Shown: in pieces, positions 1 to 9,660 of the stretch
Numbering within the stretch: position 1 is the stretch's first letter
Layout: every line of letters starts with the position of its first letter
Origin: Plebeiibacterium sediminum
GTDB taxonomy: Bacteria > Bacteroidota > Bacteroidia > Bacteroidales > Marinilabiliaceae
Reading direction: 5' to 3'
NCBI RefSeq assembly: GCF_026013605.1
Contig: NZ_JAPDPJ010000033.1
Coordinates: 1-64,000 of the forward strand
Length of the DNA: 64,000 nt
The notes under the pieces: generated by a model
What the model saw: the letters and a program-made list of their open reading frames with translations, nothing else
Told to the model about the DNA's origin: nothing
The model's database searches: none
Program-made: the position numbers and the translations under genes

Positions 1-52
1 AAGCATTAAAAATAGTTAGTATAAATATAAAGGCTATTATGCTATATCTCAT
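1..52 (-). CDS. N-terminus of a secreted or lipoprotein precursor (partial)
   Basis: An ATG at 52 on the minus strand opens a frame that runs off the window edge after 17 codons. The visible residues begin MRYSIIAFIFILTIFNA: a short charged start followed by a hydrophobic stretch, which looks like a signal peptide. The protein itself lies outside the window. It follows two other minus-strand exported-protein genes, so it may belong to the same cluster. Confidence 0.4.
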   Translation of the reverse strand, partial: MRYSIIAFIFILTIFNA

Positions 53-86
53 TTCTTTAATGTTTTAATGTTATTAATGATAAATA

Positions 87-186
87 CTAATTCCAGTAAT
101 AAGCTTCAAAAAGATCATTGATATTATCTATTTCATCTTCATCGCAAATTGATAATAATTGATCTCTAAACTCCTGTGAGGCTTGT
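87..186 (-). pseudogene. 3'-end fragment duplicated from the neighbouring metalloprotease gene
   Basis: About 97 bp here match, with only a few differences, the last part of the gene ending at 733 (offset 646 bp). On the minus strand it encodes QEFRDQLLS and ends EAYYWN followed by a stop, as in the intact gene. Homology breaks near 186 with a one-base insertion, and no start or upstream coding region is present. It is a decayed second copy or a partial duplication. Together with the intact 3' end it forms direct repeats around the lipoprotein gene at 288-698. Confidence 0.75.
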
Positions 187-242
187 ATAATAATCTGTAT
201 TATTCTTAAAAAAAATATTTTATAGTAATGTTGTGAAATATC

Positions 243-274
243 AAAAAAAGAGGCTGAATATAAATCAGCCTCTT
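243..274 (-). terminator. Rho-independent terminator
   Basis: A perfect 9-bp stem (AGAGGCTGA / TCAGCCTCT, 249-273) has a 7-nt loop. Read on the minus strand it is followed by a run of seven T. It lies 14 bp beyond the stop of the minus-strand gene 288-698, so it most likely ends that transcript. Confidence 0.75.
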
Positions 275-287
275 AAATATATTATTT

Positions 288-698
288 TTATATATCTAAG
301 GAATCGTTAGTTAAATAATAAAATGCGTCAAATTTATCATCATCTTGAATTAAATTCCAGTTTTCAATATCAAAAAAAGCATCTTCGTGATGATAATTTT
401 TTGCAATGTTATTGTCGATGTAAATTAATAATGAATCATATATATCGGTAAACGTTTCGTTAAGACGTTCAGTGTCTTTTATATCTTTTGATTCACGGTA
501 AAATAATTCTTTTATTTCATATGATGATATTAAAAGGGTATCGTTATACGATTTATCAAAAGCTGAATAGCCAACAATCTTTAAGTCGTAATCGGATGAA
601 TTATTAATTTGATATGAAATAGGATCATAATTGTCCTTACAAGAAGAGATTGAAAGTGTAATTGTAAAGAGTGTTAATATTAATGAGAAATGTTTCAT
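288..698 (-). CDS. Small predicted lipoprotein of unknown function
   Basis: The 136-residue product begins with Lys3-His4, a hydrophobic segment and a lipobox ending ISSC (Cys20), so it should be lipid-anchored after cleavage by signal peptidase II. The mature part (about 116 residues) is acidic, rich in Asp, Asn and Tyr, and shows no motif I recognise. It lies 34 bp downstream of the metalloprotease gene on the same strand and has its own terminator. It is flanked by ~97-bp direct repeats (about 89-186 and 735-831), so recombination could delete it. A partner or inhibitor of the upstream protease is possible, but nothing in the sequence shows this. Confidence 0.75.
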   Translation of the reverse strand: MKHFSLILTLFTITLSISSCKDNYDPISYQINNSSDYDLKIVGYSAFDKSYNDTLLISSYEIKELFYRESKDIKDTERLNETFTDIYDSLLIYIDNNIAKNYHHEDAFFDIENWNLIQDDDKFDAFYYLTNDSLDI

Positions 699-732
699 TT
701 TGTTTTTAAGTTACATAATTAGAGTTAAAAAA

Positions 733-2507
<1,775 letters not shown>

Positions 2508-3225
2508 GTTTTATTTGATTAAAAATTTAAAATAACGTTTTTAAATATATGTATAAAATTCTTATCATAAAAATATTCTAATAAACAAAGTATTAGTATA
2601 TGTCTTTTATATAAATAATGTATATTATTGAATATGTATATGTTTGATAATAATATTTCACTGTTATTCTATTTTTTTTTGTCTAAAAATAGGTACTTAT
2701 GTTAAGGATAAAGTTGATGTGTTTTTTTATCAGTGTAATTTGGAATATTATGCAGACTATTACTGGAGATAGTTTCAGACTTACAGTGTAATATTTACAC
2801 AAGTTGAAAATTAAGTATTTATACTGATAAAAACCAGTGGGTTGCATGTTTATATTTATAGATATATGATCAGAGAATAAAACGACTCTAACGGAGTCAA
2901 ACATCAATATGGATTTCAGGAATAATTGAAAAGTTCTATGAATATGTGATACCTATGGCATCTTTTAACCGGACACAAGTTATTAATAAATAAAGCTCAC
3001 TAAAATCAAATTGTAACATTCTACTTTACTCCATTAAATGTCAAATAGTTTAAAAATCTAACGTATATTTGTTTATCTTATATCATATAGAAAGTAACTA
3101 ATGTATCGAGCGTATATTTTTAATAATTTTTCTTGATTTAAAAGTTGCTATATAGGATAATTATAAAATAAATGGTAGCATTATTTAAAATGATACTATA
3201 AGAGTATTATAAACCTAGCTTAAAT
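2508..3225. other. Intergenic region with a degenerate composite palindrome
   Basis: No convincing gene is present between the divergent lipoprotein and lnt genes. Very AT-rich sequence holds one degenerate copy of a two-hairpin element (2883-2962). A TATATTTG box (TAnnTTTG type) near 3064 could belong to the lnt promoter, but I see no matching -33 element. Confidence 0.4.
2883..2962. repeat. Composite palindromic repeat, copy 1 (degenerate)
   Basis: A first palindrome CGACTCTAACGGAGTC (2883-2898) and a second GATACCTATGGCATC (2948-2962) are joined by a spacer ending in ...CTATGAATATGT. The same pair in the same order occurs at 13140-13204, and inverted at 13554-13618. This copy has mismatches in both stems. 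Confidence 0.65.
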
Positions 3226-4752
3226 ATGATTAAATTTAGTATAAATAATTTCAATAGTTATCTAATAGGTATTATTAGTGGATTCCTTTTGGGAATTGCT
3301 TATAATTATTTTTTTTGGCTTATTGGATGGTTTTGTTATTCATTATTATTTGGTTACGTACTGAAGAGCGATTTAAAGAATCGGCAAATAGTACAACTCA
3401 TTGTGGTATTAGTAGTAACCCAAGGATTTGTTCAGTATGGTTGGATCGTTTCTTTAATTAAGCAGTATACAAACTCAGAAAGTCAACTAGGATACCTTAT
3501 AATTCCCTTAATTTCCTTAATTCAGGGAATAAAATTATTATTACCAACTATCTTTTTGAATTATCTGTCTAAGAAATACAAGACAAAGAAAAATAGTGCA
3601 TTTTTAATTCTTATCGCTACTTCTTCTTTTTTTGTGTTAATAGATTGGTGCTTTAGCTGTATCTTTGAAAGTTTGCCATGGTTATTGTATAATCCAGCAT
3701 ATATTGAGTCGACAAATTTATATTTTAGTCAAATTGCAGAGATTGGGGGTATTTGGCTAATGTCTTTTTTTATCATTTGTCTTAATCTTTTGTTGTCATT
3801 TGCATTCTTAAAGAAAAGCAGAACCTACTTTCTTTTTTATTCAGGATTATTACTATTCATACATTTATATGGTTTTGTTAGGTTAAATCTATTAACAAAA
3901 AAGGGAACTAATAATATAAGAGTGGCATTGGTTTGTGATAATTCAAATCCAACACTTAGATGGAAAGAGGAAAATGTCAATAAATATGTACATCTCTTAT
4001 TAAATTTAAATCAAAAAGCTTTAAAACAACATCCTGATATAATAATTTGGAATGAAGGAGTTATTCCCTGGAGTTACCAACCTGATGATGATTTTTTAGA
4101 AGAAATTATAAAACAAACGACTAGTAATAATTGTGATTACTTAATATCATATTTTACTCTGAAAAATAGTTTTTCATATAACTCTGCTTATTTGTTTAAT
4201 TCAAAGGGGGAAGTACATGGACGATATGATAAGCAAATACTTTTAGGAGGACTTGAAAAACCAATATTCGATTATCAACCATTACAATTTAGTTTTTTTT
4301 CGGGTTCCTCTAATTCAAATGTTATTGAAGGGAATTCTGTTTTACCCATTAGAAGCGAAAATTGCGGTTTGTTTGGTACAATGATTTGTAATGAATCATT
4401 AGTGGATAGAATTGCAAATAAACTAGCTATTAATAAAATTGGTTTTTTCACCTTGCTTGCAAATGATAATTGGTTTACAAATACATATTTGATAAAACAG
4501 CATCTGTATTGTACTCGTTTAAGAGCAATTGAGAATCGTAAACCTATAATAGTAAATGCCAATTGTGGTTATAGTGGTCTCATTAATGCGAAAGGAGAAT
4601 TAAATGTTCATATGAACACCAAAGAGCCCCATGTTATAGTTAATGAGATAACTTATGAGGAATCGTGTTCATATTTTCGTTACAGAAAAATAGTATTTCT
4701 ATTGATTATTAGTGTATTGTTATCTTATATTTTTATTAAACATTTTTTCTAA
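3226..4752 (+). CDS. lnt: Apolipoprotein N-acyltransferase
   Basis: Lnt transfers an acyl chain to the N-terminal cysteine of diacylglyceryl lipoproteins at the inner membrane, the last step of lipoprotein maturation. The 508-residue protein has about six N-terminal membrane segments (residues 10-225), a periplasmic carbon-nitrogen hydrolase domain, and a final C-terminal membrane helix. The catalytic triad is visible: Glu277 in WNEGVIPWS, Lys336 in RYDKQILLGG and Cys388 in GTMICNESL, very close to the E. coli positions 267/335/387. The start is the ATG at 3226, before MIKFSINNF. The gene ends 1 bp before the next start, so the two are co-transcribed. Confidence 0.9.
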   Translation: MIKFSINNFNSYLIGIISGFLLGIAYNYFFWLIGWFCYSLLFGYVLKSDLKNRQIVQLIVVLVVTQGFVQYGWIVSLIKQYTNSESQLGYLIIPLISLIQGIKLLLPTIFLNYLSKKYKTKKNSAFLILIATSSFFVLIDWCFSCIFESLPWLLYNPAYIESTNLYFSQIAEIGGIWLMSFFIICLNLLLSFAFLKKSRTYFLFYSGLLLFIHLYGFVRLNLLTKKGTNNIRVALVCDNSNPTLRWKEENVNKYVHLLLNLNQKALKQHPDIIIWNEGVIPWSYQPDDDFLEEIIKQTTSNNCDYLISYFTLKNSFSYNSAYLFNSKGEVHGRYDKQILLGGLEKPIFDYQPLQFSFFSGSSNSNVIEGNSVLPIRSENCGLFGTMICNESLVDRIANKLAINKIGFFTLLANDNWFTNTYLIKQHLYCTRLRAIENRKPIIVNANCGYSGLINAKGELNVHMNTKEPHVIVNEITYEESCSYFRYRKIVFLLIISVLLSYIFIKHFF

Positions 4753-4753
4753 T

Positions 4754-5824
4754 ATGAAGCAAATTAAACTCTTAATTATTTTATTTACTCTATTTATTGG
4801 AGTATCAAATGTGATGGCTGGTAACTTCTATCAGGGAACTTATCGCTGGAGAAACGATGATGGTGACCAAGCCTCAGCAACATGGAAAGCCGAAGAAAAT
4901 ACACCTGTCATAATCGAAAGCACAGATGTACTCAGATTGCGTGTTTCTATTTATTATCCGGAGGATGTATTCTCATCTGTAAATATAAGTAGTGCGCAAT
5001 TAGGTTATTCTGTCGATAATGTGGCTTTTACAAATATAGTAAGTGATGGTTCTGATAATGCCTTTGAGTTGGCATTATCAGATAACTTTGAACAAGGAGA
5101 TTTGACAACGGAGCAATTGTCATCCTATACGGGAGCTTATACATTTGCAGAAGGAGGTTTTATGATTGAGTCTACGAATTTAATAAATTCAGAACTACCC
5201 GCTAATACTAGGAAAGAATTTGAATTTTGTATTAAACCTACCGACAAAATTTTAGCTTCTACAAGCTATTTTTTTAGGATATCAAACTTATCTGGTTATT
5301 CGTCTGAAATTAAATTAACTTCATCTGCAGCTTTTGCTCCTGTTATCTCTAATATGCCTGAAGATATAAATGTTTCTGTGGATGAAGGCCAAAGTTATGC
5401 GACTGTAAGTTGGGACGAACCTACAGCTACTGATGATATAAATGTCAGTTCTTTCTCTTCAGATTATTCATCAGGAGATCAGTTTGCTATTGGTGAAACA
5501 GAAGTAACTTATACAGCGACTGATGCAGCAGGAAATAAAACTACAGCAAGTTTTACAATAAAAGTAACAGATACCCCTACCGGAATAGATGAAAAAGATG
5601 ACAATATATTATCTATTTATCCAAACCCAGTTGTTGATAATATTTATATTAAAGGCATAATAGAACGATGTGATGTTGACATTTATTCAATAAAAGGTAT
5701 ACGTGTTTATTCAGGAACAATAGATAATGATGAATCAATTCCAGTTTCAGCGTTACCTAATGGTACTTATTTCTTAATGATAAGATCAAAAGAGAAGATA
5801 ATAAAATATAAGTTTATGAAATAA
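4754..5824 (+). CDS. Secreted HYR-domain protein with a type IX secretion sorting domain
   Basis: I place the start at the ATG at 4754 (356 aa), directly after the lnt stop. It gives a clean signal peptide, MKQIKLLIILFTLFIG...VMA; the frame is also open upstream to 4712, inside lnt. The N-terminal half has beta-rich sequence with no family I recognise. Residues near 200-280 form an HYR/immunoglobulin-like domain (DATGNKT-type motif seen as TYTATDAAGNKTTASFTIKV). The last ~75 residues are a T9SS type A sorting domain: LSIYPNPVVDNIYIKG, later YFLMIRS and terminal KYKFMK. The protein should be exported by Sec and then moved across the outer membrane by T9SS. Its role is unknown; pairing with lnt may be accidental. 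Confidence 0.8.
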   Translation: MKQIKLLIILFTLFIGVSNVMAGNFYQGTYRWRNDDGDQASATWKAEENTPVIIESTDVLRLRVSIYYPEDVFSSVNISSAQLGYSVDNVAFTNIVSDGSDNAFELALSDNFEQGDLTTEQLSSYTGAYTFAEGGFMIESTNLINSELPANTRKEFEFCIKPTDKILASTSYFFRISNLSGYSSEIKLTSSAAFAPVISNMPEDINVSVDEGQSYATVSWDEPTATDDINVSSFSSDYSSGDQFAIGETEVTYTATDAAGNKTTASFTIKVTDTPTGIDEKDDNILSIYPNPVVDNIYIKGIIERCDVDIYSIKGIRVYSGTIDNDESIPVSALPNGTYFLMIRSKEKIIKYKFMK

Positions 5825-5833
5825 TAAAAAAAA

Positions 5834-5865
5834 AGAGATTGTCTCATTATCTAGAGACGATCTCT
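5834..5865 (+). terminator. Bidirectional terminator-like hairpin
   Basis: A 12-bp stem AGAGATTGTCTC / GAGACGATCTCT with one G-T pair and an 8-nt loop lies 10 bp after the T9SS cargo gene. An A-run lies to its left and a short T-run to its right. It sits between converging genes (4754-5824 plus and 5917-7788 minus) and could end both transcripts. Confidence 0.75.
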
Positions 5866-5916
5866 TTAATAATATAAGTTATTAAATAAAATTATGCCAT
5901 AGTACAATATAGATAG

Positions 5917-7788
5917 TTACCCTTCTATCTCACTTAATTCTAACCAGCGCATTTCTTTTTCATCCAAAAATTCCATGATTTCATTTAAGCGCTTGGCTTT
6001 ATCACCAATTTCTTCAGGACTTAAAGAGCCGGAGTTTAATTCGTTTTCAATGGTTTCCTTTTCTGTGTTTAATTCTTCCATATCCACCTCAAGCTGCTCC
6101 ATTTCTTTCTTTTCTTTAAATGAAAGCTTTTTGGGTTTGTCCTTTGGTTTCTCTCTTAGAACTGGTTCTTTTTTCTCTTTCTCAACTTTACGTTTTTCTT
6201 TTTCTTCTTCTATTTTAAAATCGTGATAGATAGAATAGTTACCCGGGAAATCTTTTATAACACCTTGTCCTTCAAAAACGAATAAGTGATCCACAATTTT
6301 ATCCATAAAATACCTGTCGTGCGATACAATAACCACACAACCACTAAAGTTTTGCAGGTATTCCTCCAATAGATTAAGTGTAAAAATATCCAGATCGTTT
6401 GTAGGCTCATCCAGAATCAGGAAGTTCGGATTTTTCATCAAAACCGTCATCAGATACAAGCGTTTCTTTTCTCCACCGCTCAGTTTTTCAACCTGAACAT
6501 AGTGCATTTCGTTTGGAAATAAAAAGTGACGAAGAAACTGTGCCGGACTCATTGAGTTTCCTGACCCCAATGTAATTGACTCTGAAATATCAGAAATCAC
6601 ATCAATCACCTTTTTATCGTCCTCTATTTTCATACCATCCTGACGATAATAACCAACCACAACGGTTTCGCCAGTTTCCAGGTGACCTGAATCCGGTTCT
6701 AAAGCTCCGGTAATGGTATTAAGAAAAGTAGATTTACCTGTTCCGTTTTTACCAATGATACCCACCTTTTCGCCCTGAGCAAATTTGTAATTGAAATCAT
6801 CCAGTATTTTCAGGTCGCCAAAGGCTTTTGAAACATTAAAACACTCAATAATTTTTTTACCTAATCGTGCCGCTTTAATATCAAGGTTAATGCTTTGTTC
6901 CTGTATTCCGCTATGGGCTCTTTTCTTTAAATCATCAAAGGCATCCACACGGTATTTAGCTTTTGTTCCCCGTGCCTGAGGCATACGGTTCATCCAGTCC
7001 TGCTCTGTTTTTAAAAGGTTTTTAGCCTTTTCAACCTGAGCATTGTGAGTAGAGATTCTTTCTTCTCTTTTTTCAAGGAAATACTGGTAGTTTCCCTTAT
7101 AATGATAGAGCGTTTGATCAGCTAGTTCATAGATCTCGTTACAAACTCTGTCCAGAAAATATCTGTCGTGAGTAACCATTAAAAGTGTAGCCTTTGAGCG
7201 CGACATAAAATCCTCCAGCCATTCAATCATTTCAAGATCAAGATGGTTTGTTGGCTCATCCAGAATTAAGAAATCAGGTTCACTAATTAAAATATGCGCC
7301 AGAGCAACCCTCTTTTTTTGTCCACCGGAAAGCTGACCTATAAGTTGATCAAACTTAGTGATTTTAAGCTGCGTAAGAATTTGCTTGATACGTGCTTCAA
7401 AATCCCAGGCCCCCAGTTTATCCAATTCTTCAATTAAATGTCCCAATTCTTCATGGTTACCACTCTCAAGTGCTTGTTCATAAGCTTTAATAGCAATAAC
7501 CTGAGGATTTTCCGATTCAAAAATTTCTTCAATAACTGTATTCGCATCATTAACCTCCGGTAACTGAGGAAGGTAACCGATAGTGATACCTTTACGATAA
7601 ATAACAGAACCTGCGTCACAAGGTAATATCTGTGCCAAAATATTTAACAGGGTTGTTTTTCCAGTTCCATTACGGGCAATTAAACCTACTTTTTCACCTT
7701 CGGAAATACCAAAATTTAAATTGTCAAATAATCGTACATCACCATAATGGTGCGTTAGGTTTTCTACGGATAAGTAATTAACAGACAT
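5917..7788 (-). CDS. uup: ABC-F family ATPase, Uup type
   Basis: The 623-residue protein has two ABC ATPase domains and no membrane segments, as in the ABC-F class that acts on ribosomes. Domain 1 has Walker A GLIARNGTGKTT, signature LSGGQKKRVALA and Walker B FLILDEPTNHLDL. Domain 2 has GIIGKNGTGKST, LSGGEKKRLYLM and FLILDEPTNDLD. Between them is the charged linker typical of the family. The last ~85 residues (from about 535) are a Lys/Glu-rich coiled coil, which marks Uup rather than EttA. Uup is linked to ribosome function and to precise excision of transposons. It is transcribed towards the lnt operon, with a shared terminator between them. Confidence 0.85.
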   Translation of the reverse strand: MSVNYLSVENLTHHYGDVRLFDNLNFGISEGEKVGLIARNGTGKTTLLNILAQILPCDAGSVIYRKGITIGYLPQLPEVNDANTVIEEIFESENPQVIAIKAYEQALESGNHEELGHLIEELDKLGAWDFEARIKQILTQLKITKFDQLIGQLSGGQKKRVALAHILISEPDFLILDEPTNHLDLEMIEWLEDFMSRSKATLLMVTHDRYFLDRVCNEIYELADQTLYHYKGNYQYFLEKREERISTHNAQVEKAKNLLKTEQDWMNRMPQARGTKAKYRVDAFDDLKKRAHSGIQEQSINLDIKAARLGKKIIECFNVSKAFGDLKILDDFNYKFAQGEKVGIIGKNGTGKSTFLNTITGALEPDSGHLETGETVVVGYYRQDGMKIEDDKKVIDVISDISESITLGSGNSMSPAQFLRHFLFPNEMHYVQVEKLSGGEKKRLYLMTVLMKNPNFLILDEPTNDLDIFTLNLLEEYLQNFSGCVVIVSHDRYFMDKIVDHLFVFEGQGVIKDFPGNYSIYHDFKIEEEKEKRKVEKEKKEPVLREKPKDKPKKLSFKEKKEMEQLEVDMEELNTEKETIENELNSGSLSPEEIGDKAKRLNEIMEFLDEKEMRWLELSEIEG

Positions 7789-7878
7789 ATATTTAATTGA
7801 ATCTTTTTATTGTTAATTGAGCTAGCAATTTGTGATTAATAGTTTGCTGAAAGTTATCTGTTTAATAATGTATATAAC

Positions 7879-7906
7879 TGAATACTGAATACTGAGTACT
7901 GAATAC
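7879..7906. repeat. Short tandem repeat (TGAATAC)4
   Basis: Four 7-bp units (TGAATAC, one variant TGAGTAC) lie in the gap between uup and the zinc-ribbon gene. It is non-coding; no function is evident. Confidence 0.8.
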
Positions 7907-7909
7907 TGT

Positions 7910-8092
7910 TTATATACATCCACAAACAAAACCATCAGCTAAGGAGTCAAGAGCTTCCTTTTCTTTTTGTTTTTCCTGATCAGAATCTTTACAATCATCA
8001 CATACAGGAAGATTGGTAACCATATTTATGTTTTTGATTTCTTCCAGTTTTTTTCCACAAACAAAACACTTGGTTGCAAAATCTTTCTCCAT
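7910..8092 (-). CDS. Small zinc-ribbon protein
   Basis: The 60-residue protein carries two CxxC pairs, CFVCGKK near residue 9 and CDDCKDS near residue 31, which should bind one zinc ion. A charged Lys/Glu helix follows, and the end reads FVCGCI with two more cysteines. There is no signal peptide, so it is cytoplasmic. It is upstream of uup on the same strand with a gap of about 120 bp. The function is not known; the cysteine pattern makes a true gene likely despite its size. Confidence 0.7.
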   Translation of the reverse strand: MEKDFATKCFVCGKKLEEIKNINMVTNLPVCDDCKDSDQEKQKEKEALDSLADGFVCGCI

Positions 8093-8261
8093 CAGTTATT
8101 TTTTAATTTGACGCAAAAATAAGTAATCCTTTTAATTATTAGTTAAGAAAGTAGGTAATACCATAAAAGTAATTTATTTACGTATTTTTATTATTTCTTA
8201 TATCTTATATAAGTATTCACAATAAACCTTAAACTAATGAGAAAGATTATTACGTTATCTA

Positions 8262-8462
8262 CCGCAAGTTTACAACTTGTGGTAAAATGAATTGTATGAT
8301 AAAATAAATAAGGAAAAAATATTTACATCCTTGTTTCGTAATAGAGGCAATAAAAGTAAAATAGTGATTACAATAACAGTAGAGATATTGATTATTCAGG
8401 CAGTAAAGGTTTGTTGGATGTTGTTTTGATAGAGTGACAGGCCACAAGTTACAAACTTGCGG
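8262..8462 (+). mobile_element. MITE-like derivative of the RAYT element, copy A
   Basis: This 201-bp unit is bounded by two inverted REP palindromes sharing the core CAAGTT..AACTTG with CCGC/GCGG ends. The left ~100 bp differ from the RAYT element. The right ~90 bp match the 3' end of the transposase gene and its downstream palindrome. No complete gene remains. It lies 16 bp before the full RAYT element. Confidence 0.75.
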
Positions 8463-8478
8463 CAGTATCCGTCATCTA

Positions 8479-9104
8479 CCGCAAGTTTTGAACTTGTGGT
8501 TAAATAATTTATAGTTTAATAATTGAAAAGATGAGCAGAAATTACAAGTTCCAAGATCAGCAAAAACCATACTTTATTTCTTTTGCTACAGTCTATTGGA
8601 TAGATGTTTTTACTAGAACTATTTACAAGGATATTTTTATTGATAGTGTAAATTATTGCATCAAAGAAAAAGGTTTAATAGTGTATGCATGGGTTTTAAT
8701 GACCAACCACGTACACATGATAATTGGTACAAAGAAAGAGAATATGCAGGATATCCTAAGGGATTTAAAGAAACATACATCAAAGACTATAATAAACGCA
8801 ATTAAAGAAAATCCTCAAGAAAGTAGAAAAGAGTGGATGTTATGGATGTTTGAGAAAGCTGGAAACAAAAATGGAAACAATACACATTATCAATTTTGGC
8901 AACAGCATAACCAGCCTATCGAGTTGTTTGATAATAAAATATTAGACCAGAAATTAAATTACTTGCATTATAATCCGGTAAAGGATGGCTTTGTAAAGGA
9001 ACCTGAGGACTACTATTACAGCAGTGCTGTTGATTATACAGGTAGTAAAGGTTTGGTTGATGTTGTTTTGATAGAGTGACAGGCCACAAGTTACAAACTT
9101 GCGG
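8479..9104 (+). mobile_element. RAYT transposon with REP palindromes at both ends
   Basis: The 626-bp unit consists of a left palindrome (8479-8499), the transposase gene, and a right palindrome in inverted orientation (9084-9104). The ends share the CAAGTTxxxAACTTG core with CCGC/GCGG. Short neighbours at 8262, 9169 and 9387 use the same ends. Confidence 0.75.
8531..9079 (+). CDS. REP-associated tyrosine transposase (Y1/IS200-like)
   Basis: This is a 182-residue HUH-type single-strand DNA transposase of the RAYT branch. The metal-binding HUH motif is NHVHMII (His60, His62), preceded by YAWVLMTNH as in IS200/RAYT proteins. The catalytic tyrosine is in YLHYNPVKDG, probably Tyr144. RAYTs cleave and move REP palindromes through a covalent tyrosine-DNA link. 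Length and motif spacing are normal, so the gene may be intact. The start MSRNYKFQDQ is an ATG 6 bp after a TTGAAA-like stretch. Matching palindromes on both sides, and three short copies that keep its 3' end, show that this family has been active here. Confidence 0.9.
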   Translation: MSRNYKFQDQQKPYFISFATVYWIDVFTRTIYKDIFIDSVNYCIKEKGLIVYAWVLMTNHVHMIIGTKKENMQDILRDLKKHTSKTIINAIKENPQESRKEWMLWMFEKAGNKNGNNTHYQFWQQHNQPIELFDNKILDQKLNYLHYNPVKDGFVKEPEDYYYSSAVDYTGSKGLVDVVLIE

Positions 9105-9168
9105 CAGAGGAGGGACAACATTTCTATAATTGTAGCGGTAGAGTTTATAATAATTATTACGTCATCTA

Positions 9169-9370
9169 CCGCAAGTTTACAACTTGTGGTAAAATGAATT
9201 ATATGATAAAATAAACAAGGAAAAAATATTTTACTTCCATGTTGTGTAATAGAGGCAATAAAAGTAAAATAGTGATTACAATAACAGTAGTGCTGTTGAT
9301 TATACAGGTAGTAAAGGATTGGTTGATGTTGTTTTGATGGAGTGACAGGCCACAAGTTACAAACTTGCGG
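9169..9370 (+). mobile_element. MITE-like derivative of the RAYT element, copy B
   Basis: This 202-bp unit has the same structure as copy A: a REP palindrome at each end, ~100 bp of unique left sequence, and a right part almost identical to the last ~75 bases of the transposase gene plus its 3' palindrome. Confidence 0.8.
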
Positions 9371-9386
9371 CAGTATCCGTCATCTA

Positions 9387-9589
9387 CCGCAAGTTTACAA
9401 CTTGTGGTAAAATGAATTGTATGATAAAATAAACAAGGAAAAAATATTTTACATCCATGTTGTGTAATAGAGGCTATAAATGTAAAAATAGAGATTACTA
9501 TTACAGTAGTGCTGTTGATTATACAGGAAATAAAGGTTTGGTTGATTTTGTTTTGATAGATTGACAGGCCACAATTTACAAACCTGCGG
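9387..9589 (+). mobile_element. MITE-like derivative of the RAYT element, copy C
   Basis: This 203-bp unit lies 16 bp after copy B and is organised the same way. The right palindrome is more worn (CAATTTACAAACCTG). Copies A-C align along their full length, so they arose by copying one short element, not by separate deletions. Confidence 0.8.
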
Positions 9590-9608
9590 GAGTAAATAGG
9601 TTGATAAG

Positions 9609-9629
9609 CCACAAGTTAAAAACTTGCGG
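9609..9629. repeat. Solo REP palindrome
   Basis: One palindrome (core CAAGTTAAAAACTTG) of the RAYT-end type lies 31 bp beyond the stop of the M1 peptidase gene. It could form a hairpin in that mRNA. Confidence 0.75.
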
Positions 9630-9660
9630 CAGTATCTTATATCTAGTTTGAGTTCGACGA

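Noticed and set aside
2683-2907. 74-residue minus-strand frame between lipoprotein and lnt genes
   Set aside because: Very AT-rich, Ile/Phe/Tyr composition with no start signal, and it covers part of the palindromic repeat.
8259-8447. Minus-strand frame through MITE copy A
   Set aside because: It reads across both palindromes of a non-coding element. Similar frames in copies B and C exist only because the copies are alike.
8954-9612. Overlapping minus-strand frames behind the transposase gene
   Set aside because: They are antisense to the transposase 3' end and the MITE copies; no independent coding evidence.
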